Made by a program: the position numbers and the translations under genes. A stretch of DNA of 64,000 bases from Oleomonas cavernae (lineage in GTDB: Bacteria > Pseudomonadota > Alphaproteobacteria > Zavarziniales > Zavarziniaceae): NCBI RefSeq assembly GCF_003590945.1, contig NZ_QYUK01000011.1:3690909-3754908 (forward strand). Direction: 5' to 3'. The notes beneath the pieces were generated by a model. The model made no database searches and was not told the origin of the DNA. It worked only from the letters and a program-made list of their open reading frames with translations. Each line of letters begins with the position of its first letter. Position 1 is the stretch's first letter. Positions 27,066 through 35,869 of the stretch are shown piece after piece.

Positions 27066-27328
27066 CCAAACTCAAGTTGGGCCCGTTCGAAGATGACAAA
27101 GTTGTTAGAGCAACCGTGGAACTGCCAGCATCGCTCCACCGTGACCTCGTCGCCTATGTGGAAACTCCCCCGCATCAGATCGGCCAGGCGGTCACCGATC
27201 CGTTGACGCTGATCGTCCGAATGCTTCAGCGCTTCATCGCGACGGACAGAGGATTCGCCAAGGCAAAGAAGCCGAAGTCCACGCTGCTCCTCACAGTGTC
27301 TTCGGATCTAGCTTCTCTTCCGCGATAG
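27062..27328 (+). CDS. DUF2274-family protein, conjugation-cluster scar
   Basis: 88 residues. MTKLKLGPFEDDKVVRATVELPASLHRDLVAY is the standard beginning of DUF2274 proteins, which sit directly after trbI in alphaproteobacterial conjugation loci. The core ends with FIATDRGFAKAKK. The last ~17 residues look unlike the family and overlap the 3' end of the convergent LysR gene by 38 bp, suggesting the second breakpoint of the remnant lies near 27285. It is probably not functional alone. Confidence 0.75.
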   Translation: MTKLKLGPFEDDKVVRATVELPASLHRDLVAYVETPPHQIGQAVTDPLTLIVRMLQRFIATDRGFAKAKKPKSTLLLTVSSDLASLPR

Positions 27329-28199
27329 CCTGTGCCAGATCGAGAAATGGCCTCAGCGCAGGGTTCTCGTTCGAGGTAGACCAAACAGCGCTGAACGGCA
27401 ACGGTGATGCCACAAGAGGACGGTAGATTACACCAGCAAATTGGATGGCCGTGGTTGCCTCGCTGGTTAGCGTCAATCCCTGTCCCAAGGCCACCAATTG
27501 CATCAAGTTGTCGCGGTGAACGCCACAGCACTCGACACTCAGACGGCAACCGAGGTCGGAGAGATGCCGGATCAGATAGTCGTGGATCTCCGGAGCCGGA
27601 TCCATCGCGCTTACGATGAAGTTCCGACCACGGAGGTCTGACCATGTGATCTCTTTTGCCTCCTCCAGCTCATGACCGCACGGCAAAGCAACAAAAAACC
27701 GCTCGTCCCAAAGGTAGGCAATCTCGCAGCCCGAAATTGTGGGCCTACCAATTACAAAGGCGATATCGAGTTCACGCCGCTGGATGGCTGCAAAGTGCCC
27801 ACCTGGGGAGGCCTCGACATAGTTCAGACGGACACCCGGCTCCCGCGACGCATGAGTCCGGATGAGGTTGGCAAGAAACTCCGAGGCCAAGGATGAAGAT
27901 AGGCCTATGTGAATCACACCTAATTCGCCACTCCCCATGGCTCTTGCAAAGGCAATCGATGTATCCAGCTGTGTCAGCATTTTCCGGACTTGCTCGGCAA
28001 AATACTTTCCGGCACCCGTTAACTCAACACCGCTGGGAGCCCAAATAAACAGCGCTACACCGACGCGGTGCTCGAGATCACGGACGCGCTTGCTCACGGC
28101 AGATTGCTGCACCCGAAGAGACTGAGCAGCGCGCCGAAAGCTCCTGCAATCGGCTGCCGCTAGAAAATATGTAAGCTGTCTGAAATCAGCCGCCTTCAT
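27291..28199 (-). CDS. LysR-family transcriptional regulator
   Basis: 302 residues. N-terminal winged HTH: FLAAADCRSFRRAAQSLRVQQSAVSKRVRDLEHRVGVALF. A PBP2-like effector domain follows, including the usual GVIHIGLSSSLASEFL start. It lies on the same strand as the 28376-35520 aromatic cluster but downstream of its last gene, with 176 bp between. It may regulate that cluster, though LysR genes are more often divergent from their targets. Its 3' end overlaps the DUF2274 scar. Confidence 0.9.
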   Translation of the reverse strand: MKAADFRQLTYFLAAADCRSFRRAAQSLRVQQSAVSKRVRDLEHRVGVALFIWAPSGVELTGAGKYFAEQVRKMLTQLDTSIAFARAMGSGELGVIHIGLSSSLASEFLANLIRTHASREPGVRLNYVEASPGGHFAAIQRRELDIAFVIGRPTISGCEIAYLWDERFFVALPCGHELEEAKEITWSDLRGRNFIVSAMDPAPEIHDYLIRHLSDLGCRLSVECCGVHRDNLMQLVALGQGLTLTSEATTAIQFAGVIYRPLVASPLPFSAVWSTSNENPALRPFLDLAQAIAEEKLDPKTL

Positions 28200-28375
28200 A
28201 TTTTACTCGACTCTAAGCCCATCACATGTAGACCACCGCCCACCCCAACAGTCGCCTCGATGAGTTCATGCCTGGAGCCCCACAACGCCACTCTTTGGGA
28301 CTGTGGTCTGCCTTCTGCATTGTTTGGTGACCGCTTCGGGCCTTTTGACATCCCTTGTAGAGCCGGGCGACGTCG

Positions 28376-29176
28376 TCATTGCCTCATCTGTTTGGACAGC
28401 GATCGCCTCATGCCCCTGGGCAAGATGCCGAGCACGGTTGCGAAAAAGCTGTTGCTGCGGCCGGTTACGTAGAACACCGAGCCTCGTGCCGCAGCCCGCA
28501 ACGACTCGGCTGCGACATCTTCGGCGGACATCCACATTGAATTTGGCACTTCGTCCACCTTTCCCTGCATACCCGCTCGCTCCTGGAACTCGGTGCGAGT
28601 GAACCCCGGATGTGAGGCAGTCACTGAAACCCCAGTGCCGCGCAGCTCCACATGCAACGACTCCGTGAAGCTGGTGATGTAAGACTTAGTCGCGGCGTAG
28701 GTCGCCATCCGGGGACCAGGCAGCAAAGCCGACATGGATGAAATATTCAGGATCGTCCCAAGCTTCCGGGGCAGCATCTGCCCGAGAGCGGCGTGCGCAA
28801 GGCGGACAGGCGCGATGACGTTGACAGTGATCTCTCGCTGCTCACCATCGATAGGGAGATTGTAGAAGTCGCCATTGGTCCCGAAGGCGGCATTGTTCAC
28901 CAGCAGATCCACGGGATTCGTACTGCTGCGAACTCGTTCTTCCACAAGCAGCAGCTGGGCGGGGTCCAGAAGATCCGCCGCCAATACGTCCACCCGAACA
29001 TTGTGGCGTCCCTTCAACAGAGCCGCCTCTTGATTGAGCCGCTCCCGATCACGCGCAACCACAATCAGGTCAACACCGGATGCCGCAAGCTGGTGCGCCA
29101 TTGCCTTGCCAATGCCTGCGGAAGCACCGGTAACCAACGCCGTGCGCCACGGAAACTTCGTCACTGCCTTCGCCAT
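28376..29176 (-). CDS. Short-chain dehydrogenase/reductase
   Basis: 266 residues from ATG 29176 (MAKAVTKFPWRTALVTGASAGIG), chosen because GAGGAG lies six bases upstream; the frame can extend to 29206, overlapping the acyl-CoA ligase stop. Motifs: TGASAGIG, VNNAAFG, ISSM and YAATK. It belongs to the DltE/YqjQ-like SDR group with a C-terminal extension (GRSNSFFATVLGILPR). The decayed SDR pieces at 41123-41296 and 42663-42880 are diverged copies of this gene type. It is the last gene of the minus-strand aromatic cluster. Confidence 0.88.
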   Translation of the reverse strand: MAKAVTKFPWRTALVTGASAGIGKAMAHQLAASGVDLIVVARDRERLNQEAALLKGRHNVRVDVLAADLLDPAQLLLVEERVRSSTNPVDLLVNNAAFGTNGDFYNLPIDGEQREITVNVIAPVRLAHAALGQMLPRKLGTILNISSMSALLPGPRMATYAATKSYITSFTESLHVELRGTGVSVTASHPGFTRTEFQERAGMQGKVDEVPNSMWMSAEDVAAESLRAAARGSVFYVTGRSNSFFATVLGILPRGMRRSLSKQMRQ

Positions 29177-29202
29177 GTTCATCTCCTCAGTTGGCTCTGC
29201 CG

Positions 29203-31206
29203 TCAATTTGCTGCCTGGTTGGTAGTTGTGGTGCTTGTAGCATCCGTACGGGATGTCCCTGGTCCCGGAAGGATGGATACGGGAAAGGCATAGCGGCCGA
29301 GAACCGCCAAAGCCTTGTCCTTGTCTGCTGGTGTGTCGAGGGTAGCTTCAATACGAGTTCCTCGTGCGTCAGCGACCGCTTGCAGCCGTGTTACAGCTAC
29401 ACCCGCGGCGACCAGTGCCTCGTGCAAGGCATCTTCAATTTCCAGCTGCTTCAGCGCCGGCTTGAAGATCTTCCCCACCGCCGTCAAGGGCATTTCACCG
29501 ATGACATGCACCGATTTCGGCAAGGCGGCTCGCTCGGCGATCTGCCCCTGTAAAAACTCGACGAGTTGTGCACCTGACGCTGCGTGGCCAGGGCGCAGTT
29601 GGACATAAGCGACAGGAAGCTCGCCGGCGTGAGCATCCGGGCGACCAATGGCGGCGGCGAGTTGCACGGCGGGATGCCGAGTCAACGGATCCTCAATGAC
29701 GGCAGGATCGATGTTGTGACCGCCCCGAATGATGAGTTCTTTGCGCCGACCCGTGAGCCAGAAATACCCGTCTGCGTCCCGGTGGCCCAAGTCCCCGGTA
29801 TTGAGCCAGCGTTCACCCTCGCCCGCTTCAATCCAAAGGCCCTTGTTTTGCTCTGCCAGGCGGTAGCCGGCGAACACGTTCGGGCCGGCGATAACGAGGA
29901 CGCCCGCCTCAGCGACGACGCAATCACGCAGGTACGACCCGTCCTGGTCGAGAATCACCGCCTTCATCTTCTGTCCAGGAACGCGCAACCCGATTGATCC
30001 AAGCCGGCGCTCGCCCAATGGTGGATTACAGCTGCTGACACAGGTCGCCTCGGTGAGACCGTAACCTTCCAGGATCTTGAGGCCGGTGACGTCCTGAAAC
30101 TCGCGAAAGACTTCGCTTGGCATCGGCGCGGCGCCACATAGCCCATATTCGAGCGATTTCACATTGCGCTCACCAATGGGGATCTGCAGTAGCGCGGCAT
30201 ATAGCGTTGGGACGCCGCTGAAGAAGTTGATGCGATGGTACTCGATGATTTCCCAGAATCGCGAAACAAGCCCAGGCCCGCGGTAACCTTGCGGTGTCGC
30301 CAGCAAAACGTGCGCGCCCTTTGAGAATGGCAAGAGGCCGGTCAGGAGCACGCCGTTGACATGGAACAGGGGCAGACCGCAGAGCACATTCTTGGCCCCA
30401 TCCATGCCCTCACCCAGGAACTGGCTGGCGCTCCACGCATTGCTGACCTCATTGCGGTGGCGCCGCATTGCGATCTTAGGAATCCCTGTGGTTCCGCCAG
30501 TACAGAAGAAGGAGGAATAGTCCTCCGGCGCAATCACCCGCCCACTGACCAGACGGTCCGCGGACTGCCGGTTGAGCAATCGCGTAAGGCGATGAACCTG
30601 CACATGGGAAGGAACGGCCCCTCGAATGCCGGCACGGCCATGCATGCGCCATACTTCGCGCCGGCCAAGCAACCGAGCCGGAACACGTTTCAGCCCACGA
30701 ACACGATCGGAAAGATCGGCGAGCACAACATGCTTCAGGTCGGGCAGTTGGGGCAGGATGGGCTGAATCTTGGCCCACAGGTCAGTGCCCGGGAACGGGG
30801 CCAAAGTTACCAGGATGGAGGCGTTCATCGCGCTGAGCAGTTCGGCGATCGCGACGGGCTCAAGCAGGGGATTGATGGCGGCGACAATGCCGGCCGCCTG
30901 GCCTCCCCAGATAACGAAATGGGTTTCGGGAAGATTGGGCAGCATGAAGGCGATGACCGTGTCCTTTCCCGCGCCGAGAGCATGGAAGGCATTCGCCGCC
31001 TGCGTGATGCGCTGCAGGAGCTGCCTGTAATTCCACGTCTCAGGCTGGAGGTGGTCTTCGGTACGTAGGAAGAATGACAGTGCCGGCGCATTCGGGTTGA
31101 TCGACGCACCACGCTTGATCATCTCATAGGTGCTCCGCGGCAAGTCCGATGGAAAACCGCGGTTCTCGATGCGTTCGACGTCCCCTTGGCTGGCAATTCC
31201 TTTCAC
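29203..31206 (-). CDS. Acyl-CoA synthetase (AMP-forming ligase, ANL superfamily)
   Basis: 667 residues. Signature motifs in order: ATP-binding FFCTGGTTGIPK, GYGLTEAT, the hinge region NTGDLGHRDADGYFWLTGRRKE and the C-terminal catalytic-lysine motif VGKIFKPAL. The C-terminus has an extra ~60-residue domain after the catalytic lysine. The enzyme activates a carboxylic acid as its CoA thioester through an acyl-AMP. In this cluster it most likely activates the acid released after ring cleavage, or an aromatic side-chain acid. It abuts the FAH-family gene upstream and overlaps the SDR frame downstream. Confidence 0.9.
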   Translation of the reverse strand: MKGIASQGDVERIENRGFPSDLPRSTYEMIKRGASINPNAPALSFFLRTEDHLQPETWNYRQLLQRITQAANAFHALGAGKDTVIAFMLPNLPETHFVIWGGQAAGIVAAINPLLEPVAIAELLSAMNASILVTLAPFPGTDLWAKIQPILPQLPDLKHVVLADLSDRVRGLKRVPARLLGRREVWRMHGRAGIRGAVPSHVQVHRLTRLLNRQSADRLVSGRVIAPEDYSSFFCTGGTTGIPKIAMRRHRNEVSNAWSASQFLGEGMDGAKNVLCGLPLFHVNGVLLTGLLPFSKGAHVLLATPQGYRGPGLVSRFWEIIEYHRINFFSGVPTLYAALLQIPIGERNVKSLEYGLCGAAPMPSEVFREFQDVTGLKILEGYGLTEATCVSSCNPPLGERRLGSIGLRVPGQKMKAVILDQDGSYLRDCVVAEAGVLVIAGPNVFAGYRLAEQNKGLWIEAGEGERWLNTGDLGHRDADGYFWLTGRRKELIIRGGHNIDPAVIEDPLTRHPAVQLAAAIGRPDAHAGELPVAYVQLRPGHAASGAQLVEFLQGQIAERAALPKSVHVIGEMPLTAVGKIFKPALKQLEIEDALHEALVAAGVAVTRLQAVADARGTRIEATLDTPADKDKALAVLGRYAFPVSILPGPGTSRTDATSTTTTNQAAN

Positions 31207-32160
31207 TTATGCCTCCTGGACGATCTTATTGCGCTGCACGCCCAAGTCGATCGCACCGTCCGTGCTGTGGATAGACGCCTCGACCAAATCGCCGTGCTTG
31301 AGATACTGGGAGCGCTTGGCTTGGGTCTTGAAGAAGATGCTCCACTTCACCCTTTCGGGTAGCACAGCGCCGATCCGCTGCTTCGCCGGCGAAGGAATGG
31401 CCAGGGCGCAGCCCGACGGCGTACCGGTTGCCAGCAAATCGCCAGGCGCAAAATCATGCACGCTGGACAACTCGGTCAGCGTCTCGGCGGGTCCATAGAC
31501 CAGATTGCTGGTGTTGTCGTTCTGCCGGACTTCGCCGTTGACCTTCAGTGTCAACTGCAGATCGTCGATGCGCGAGAAATCACCGGGCTCGAGCAAGCAA
31601 AGATAGGGGCCGACAGGACCAAAGGTACGGAAGCTTTTACCTTTGTAGAATTGCATCTGTGGAATCTGGATATCGCGCGCGGAATAGTCGTTAACAATGA
31701 CCAGGCCGGCGATGTAGCGATGCAGAGTCGCTCCCACAACCAGGGTGGCAGCAGTGATCGGGGTCTTTATGATCAGCCCCAGTTCCACCTCGTAGTCCAA
31801 AAACCGGACACCTTTCGGCCGGACCACCTCACTGTCCGCAGCCACGATGCAGTTGGAAGCCTTCGTGAAGATCATGTTGTAGCTCTTCACGTCGGGGTCC
31901 ATGCCGGATTCGATCATGTGCTGGCGATAGTTCGCGCCCTGGCAAACAAATTGCTGGTTCTGCGTAACCGGGGAAAGAATGCGCACCTCGGCGATATCGA
32001 GAGGGTCGCCATTGATGCGCTTGAGCGAAGCCGCATCATGCGCCAGGACAAAGTCACCAGTGGTTACATAGTCCCCAGGGACCGGAACCACACGAGTATT
32101 CTGAACCACGCCCCACCGGATGCGGCCCTGATGTTCGAAGCGGATGACGTTGATAGACAT
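31207..32160 (-). CDS. Fumarylacetoacetate hydrolase-family protein
   Basis: 317 residues. FAH-fold core: DYEVELGLIIKTPI with the metal-binding acids, NDYSARDIQ, and the terminal LATGTPSGCA loop. Family members hydrolyse or hydrate ring-opened dioic or oxo acids. With an extradiol dioxygenase and hydroxylase upstream it probably processes the ring-fission product in place of a BphD-type hydrolase. The stop is immediately followed by the ligase start. Confidence 0.9.
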   Translation of the reverse strand: MSINVIRFEHQGRIRWGVVQNTRVVPVPGDYVTTGDFVLAHDAASLKRINGDPLDIAEVRILSPVTQNQQFVCQGANYRQHMIESGMDPDVKSYNMIFTKASNCIVAADSEVVRPKGVRFLDYEVELGLIIKTPITAATLVVGATLHRYIAGLVIVNDYSARDIQIPQMQFYKGKSFRTFGPVGPYLCLLEPGDFSRIDDLQLTLKVNGEVRQNDNTSNLVYGPAETLTELSSVHDFAPGDLLATGTPSGCALAIPSPAKQRIGAVLPERVKWSIFFKTQAKRSQYLKHGDLVEASIHSTDGAIDLGVQRNKIVQEA

Positions 32161-32242
32161 GTGGGATCTCTCGACGGTGTGTGCGGGAATGCGTTGTGGC
32201 TTTGGATGCCCCGGTCACTCGGCATGTGGGGGCGCATCTCCC

Positions 32243-32689
32243 TCAGCGGGCATACGACTTGCGCCGCAGGCGGTTCTCGAAATCGAGCCGCACATGGGTC
32301 ATCGTTTCACCGAAGAAGAACAACGCCAGGGGTTCTCCATGGAACTCCACGATCCCATTCTCGTTCGCGCGCATCAGTTCGGTTCGATCAGGATGCGGCA
32401 ATGCATAGGCGGCGGAGGCCGCATCGAGCCAAATCTGTTCGAAGTCGGGCCTTGGATGAGGACGCGCCGATGACCGAAACCGGCCTCGCCGGAATTCAAA
32501 ATATCGCGAGACCTCTCCATCGAGAGTGCGGATCTGGACCACACAGTCCCCGGCAAGCAAGTGTTTTCGCAGTCTCGGGTTGAGCCAGCGGTTGACCCGA
32601 ATGGCCGTCGCCACACCCATTAGGATCGCTTTGAAATGGAGGCGGTCGCGAAGGCTGGACCGGTGAGCGCGGGCAATGGGATCAGGCAT
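32243..32689 (-). CDS. Small SCP2-like protein of unknown function
   Basis: 148 residues from ATG 32689, overlapping the end of the FAD hydroxylase by 8 bp (an ATG at 32695 would add two residues). The second half, VQIRTLDGEVSRYFEF, then PDFEQIWLDAASAAYAL and ENGIVEFHGEPLALFFF, resembles the sterol-carrier-protein-2 pattern: a strand pair, an acidic D-A-A helix and a final G-x-L-x-x-FF segment. Such proteins bind hydrophobic ligands. The match is by eye only. Translational coupling to the hydroxylase suggests a helper that presents a poorly soluble substrate. Confidence 0.5.
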   Translation of the reverse strand: MPDPIARAHRSSLRDRLHFKAILMGVATAIRVNRWLNPRLRKHLLAGDCVVQIRTLDGEVSRYFEFRRGRFRSSARPHPRPDFEQIWLDAASAAYALPHPDRTELMRANENGIVEFHGEPLALFFFGETMTHVRLDFENRLRRKSYAR

Positions 32690-34325
32690 GTGCATTACCC
32701 CGCACGCGCTCGATAAGGGCCTCAGGGTTCTTGGGAAGCTTGTTTCCACGCCAGGCGACATATTCATCAGGACGCACGAGGACGTAGTCGGCGGCATAGA
32801 CATCCCGGGCGTAGTCCTCGGATATCGCCTGCACCTTCAGAGGGACCTTCTTGGCCTCGGCGGCTTGTGTCAGCGAATTCTCGGCGGCCGGGCACCCGGA
32901 CAGATCGAGAAGCGTAAAGCCCTCCCGATCGAGCAGATCGAACACCGCCGAACCGTCCTCCCTGAATAGGCTAGGCAACCGCGAGCCGGCGCGCGTCGTC
33001 GGCCGGTACTCCAGGTCGTGGTAAAACGGCAGAGGATCATCGCCGGCATCGATAATCGGCGAATTGCCCGCCTCCTTGTTGGCGTAGCAGTAGCCGAACT
33101 CGGCGCCCCATGCGAAATAGAGACGCTCCATTCGGTCAGCGCGGACCTCAACTGGCACCCGCATGCTGTCGCCATCGTTAACACCATGGAGGAGAGCGCT
33201 GGCGACGCCGGCGCAGCGCCGAGCGTGCTCACGGGTAGAGAGGGCAACGGGTTGCCGCTCCGCGTCATAACTCTCGACGAGATGCTTGCCGCCCCAGCCG
33301 CGCAGTACGGCAACGAGCTTCCAGGCCAGATTATAGGCCTCGGCGATGCCGGTGTTCATGCCCATCCCGCCTGTCGGGATATACTGATGTGCCGCATCGC
33401 CGGCGATCCATATGCGTCCGCGGCCGTAGGTTTCGGCCACGAGGAACTGTGGTTTCCAGATGCCTTTCTGGACAATTTCCAGATCCACATCGGGGGCGTT
33501 GAGGAATTTTTGCACGAAACCGCTCAGGTCTTCCCCGGGAGCGGCCGGAACGCCCTTGTGCATGACGTAATCCTCGCCACCGTTAGGGCAGACGACCATG
33601 GCGCGCATGCGCGGATTTGCCGACCAGACATGCCAGGGCGGGACACCGTTCTCGAACTTCGCTTGTAGCCCCTTGCTTCTAAAGTGAACGATGAAGGCGT
33701 CACCCACCAGGTCACGCAAGCCGAGGTACTCAATACCTAGCCGCTTGCGCGTACCGGAGTCCGGTCCATCGCAGCCCACCGCATACTCGCCAAAGACGGT
33801 CCGCTGCTTTCCCGTTCGGACATGTTCGGCATGGACCACAACGCCGTTGGCATTCTCCTCGATGTCATGGACTTCCCAGCCGAACAGCACCTCACACAGT
33901 GGGTTGGCATCGAGCAAGGACTTCAGCACAGGCTCAAGGCGCATCTGGGCCACACGATGCATAGGCTCAAGCGGATAAGTGCCGTCCTTATGCCGCTCCG
34001 CGATGATTTCGCGGTTTCGCAGTGTGCTGCCCATCAGCTTGAGTTCGTCACCGAACGTCCAAATGGGATCCCCAACATACGATCGGGAGACCATCACGTT
34101 CTGATGCTGGCCGATAGGATTGCCGGCCGTTCTGATCGCGTTGTCGATGCCCAGCCGACGGTAGATTTCCATCGAGCGGACATTGACGACGTCGAGGCGC
34201 GGATGCGTTGTCGTTTCTTCTCGGGCATTGAATAGAACCGAGCGAACGCCCTGCTGCGCGAGGGCAAGCGCGAGCGTCATGCCGATGGGCCCACCACCCA
34301 CGATGACTATGGGAACCTGTATCAT
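32682..34325 (-). CDS. FAD-dependent aromatic hydroxylase (PheA/TfdB/MhpA-type)
   Basis: 547 residues from ATG 34325 (MIQVPIVIVGGGPIGMTLAL), preceded by AAGGAA; the frame extends to 34460 without similarity. Motifs: GGGPIG, the DG motif VGCDGPDSGTRKRLGI, and the GD motif IAGDAAHQYIPTGGMGMNTG. The C-terminal thioredoxin-like domain is present. It hydroxylates a phenolic substrate with NAD(P)H to give the catechol for the extradiol dioxygenase encoded just upstream. It is clearly different from the hydroxylase at 23452, so the window has two independent phenol-to-catechol steps. Confidence 0.9.
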   Translation of the reverse strand: MIQVPIVIVGGGPIGMTLALALAQQGVRSVLFNAREETTTHPRLDVVNVRSMEIYRRLGIDNAIRTAGNPIGQHQNVMVSRSYVGDPIWTFGDELKLMGSTLRNREIIAERHKDGTYPLEPMHRVAQMRLEPVLKSLLDANPLCEVLFGWEVHDIEENANGVVVHAEHVRTGKQRTVFGEYAVGCDGPDSGTRKRLGIEYLGLRDLVGDAFIVHFRSKGLQAKFENGVPPWHVWSANPRMRAMVVCPNGGEDYVMHKGVPAAPGEDLSGFVQKFLNAPDVDLEIVQKGIWKPQFLVAETYGRGRIWIAGDAAHQYIPTGGMGMNTGIAEAYNLAWKLVAVLRGWGGKHLVESYDAERQPVALSTREHARRCAGVASALLHGVNDGDSMRVPVEVRADRMERLYFAWGAEFGYCYANKEAGNSPIIDAGDDPLPFYHDLEYRPTTRAGSRLPSLFREDGSAVFDLLDREGFTLLDLSGCPAAENSLTQAAEAKKVPLKVQAISEDYARDVYAADYVLVRPDEYVAWRGNKLPKNPEALIERVRGNAHA

Positions 34326-34425
34326 ACCGGCTATTTCCTTCCGATCATCGTCACGGCAGACCTCCTGCAGCGGAGGGCAGCCCGCGATCGGGACTGAATG
34401 GGCATCGAACCGTAACACCAGGGAT

Positions 34426-35520
34426 CTATAGCCACGGCCGAGGTTTCGCGCTGATCGCACGTAACATCGAGCTAAGCTTTTGTCTGCTGAGCTGCCCGGT
34501 GGCGAGTTGACGTAGCATGGCGATCACCACTTTCGGTGACTTCTCGACACCGAAGTTCTTCGGGAGGTCGTCACCCCAGGTCCAGACGGTTCCCGGGTCG
34601 AATGCGGAATAGTTTGTCGGGTAGTCGGCGGTGAAGAGGTCACCGTCGGCATAGTGTTCCAGCATATGCCCGTCCGGGTCTTTCCAGTAATCGAATAGCT
34701 GGCTGCCGAGGCGGTGACGACCGATGCCCCAGACGTGGCGATAGCCATCGCGCTTGAGGACCTGCTGGCCCTGGCCGATGGCGTCGATATCGATTACTTC
34801 GTAGGCGCTGTGGTCATAATGTGGCAGCGGTCCGGTGGCGACGACGAGCGAATGGTGATCAGCCGGATTCTCTCCGAGATCTAACCGCATGAAAGCGACC
34901 AGCGGTTCACCCGTGTCAATGCAGCCGACATCGCTGGGGATGAGGCCGAGGTGCCGCATATACCATTGCGCTGTTTCCGCAAACTTCGGCGTCCCTAGCA
35001 CATAGTGTCCCAGCCGGATGACCTGCGCCGCCTGCAGCGGGGGACGAAGCGGCTGATTGATACGGCTGATATTGAACGGCGTATTGGGCGCGTAGGGCGC
35101 ATCGCGGGTCGGCGCAGGCCTTGATGGCTGGCGTCCATACACGACGTCGACCGTAAAGCCATTTGGGTCGACGAGCCGGATCCGCTCGCCACCGCCCGGA
35201 TCCTCCGCGGTCTCGATCGGGCGGCCAGTCACCAGCGACAATGCTTCCAAGTCGTGCCGGTTCGCCGCCGTAAAGGCCGCACCCACAAAGCGCGCTCTCT
35301 TCGCCAGCGTGGCTTTGTAGCAAAAGCCATCCGACCCGGCGCCCCGCGCGAACAGGACGTTGCCTCCGTCGACATCGACGCGAAAACCGAACGATCGGAG
35401 AAACGCTGCCTGGCGGGCGAGATTCGGCTTCTCGAAGTGCAGCCACGCGAGTCCAGTCGCCTTCATGATCGGCTCGGGCCGCACCAAAGGAAGGTCACCC
35501 GGTTTTGCGACGGTCTTCAT
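34426..35520 (-). CDS. Extradiol dioxygenase (VOC superfamily, catechol 2,3-dioxygenase type)
   Basis: 364 residues, two glyoxalase-like domains. Likely metal ligands in the C-terminal domain are the His of LGHYVLG, the His in DHSAYEVIDID and the Glu of GHMLEHYADGD. The last has the usual E-x-Y near the C-terminus, followed by a long tail. A second in-frame Met (MKATGLAWLHFEKP) 18 residues in may be the true start. It is the first gene of the minus-strand cluster, divergent from the TetR gene at 35870 with a 349-bp control region between. Confidence 0.87.
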   Translation of the reverse strand: MKTVAKPGDLPLVRPEPIMKATGLAWLHFEKPNLARQAAFLRSFGFRVDVDGGNVLFARGAGSDGFCYKATLAKRARFVGAAFTAANRHDLEALSLVTGRPIETAEDPGGGERIRLVDPNGFTVDVVYGRQPSRPAPTRDAPYAPNTPFNISRINQPLRPPLQAAQVIRLGHYVLGTPKFAETAQWYMRHLGLIPSDVGCIDTGEPLVAFMRLDLGENPADHHSLVVATGPLPHYDHSAYEVIDIDAIGQGQQVLKRDGYRHVWGIGRHRLGSQLFDYWKDPDGHMLEHYADGDLFTADYPTNYSAFDPGTVWTWGDDLPKNFGVEKSPKVVIAMLRQLATGQLSRQKLSSMLRAISAKPRPWL

Positions 35521-35815
35521 AAAGCCCTCGTGAATGCAGGCGTCGTCAGCGGGCCGGTGTCAGCGACGACCAACGCGACCGCACGGACGTGGGTAGGGCC
35601 GGTGACCGACTTGGTGCATACGACGAAACAGCGGGTGGCGCCCACAGCGCGCGCGCCTTGACACCGCGGGCGGGCTTGGCCGCGCCCTTCCACCCTACCG
35701 GCGGGATGGCTCGTGCCTGCGCCATCGTGGTAGAGTCTGGCCGTTATACGCCTGCGCGAATTTATCGAGGTTTGAGGCAAAGGATGCATGGATTTCTGGC
35801 TATAATTCCGCGACT
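35521..35815. other. Intergenic region upstream of the second aromatic cluster
   Basis: This 295-bp stretch between the dioxygenase start and the TetR operator holds no convincing gene. Its left half is GC-rich with short open frames in the same composition as coding DNA; its right half (from about 35700) is A+T-richer and probably carries the promoters. I recognise no known motif in the left half. Confidence 0.4.
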
Positions 35816-35869
35816 GTTGAATTATATAGGCACAACGCCCTCAACAATTCAACACTCGTGGATTTTTTT
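35816..35869. promoter_or_regulatory. TetR operator/promoter with GTTGAATT...AATTCAAC inverted repeat
   Basis: GTTGAATT (35816-35823) and AATTCAAC (35846-35853) are perfect 8-bp inverted arms 22 bp apart, with TATATAG between them as a possible -10 element, followed by GATTTTTTT just before ATG 35870. Almost the same arrangement recurs at 38309-38358 before the cytochrome b561 gene, and its right half at 57340-57360 before the AraC gene. Confidence 0.6.
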
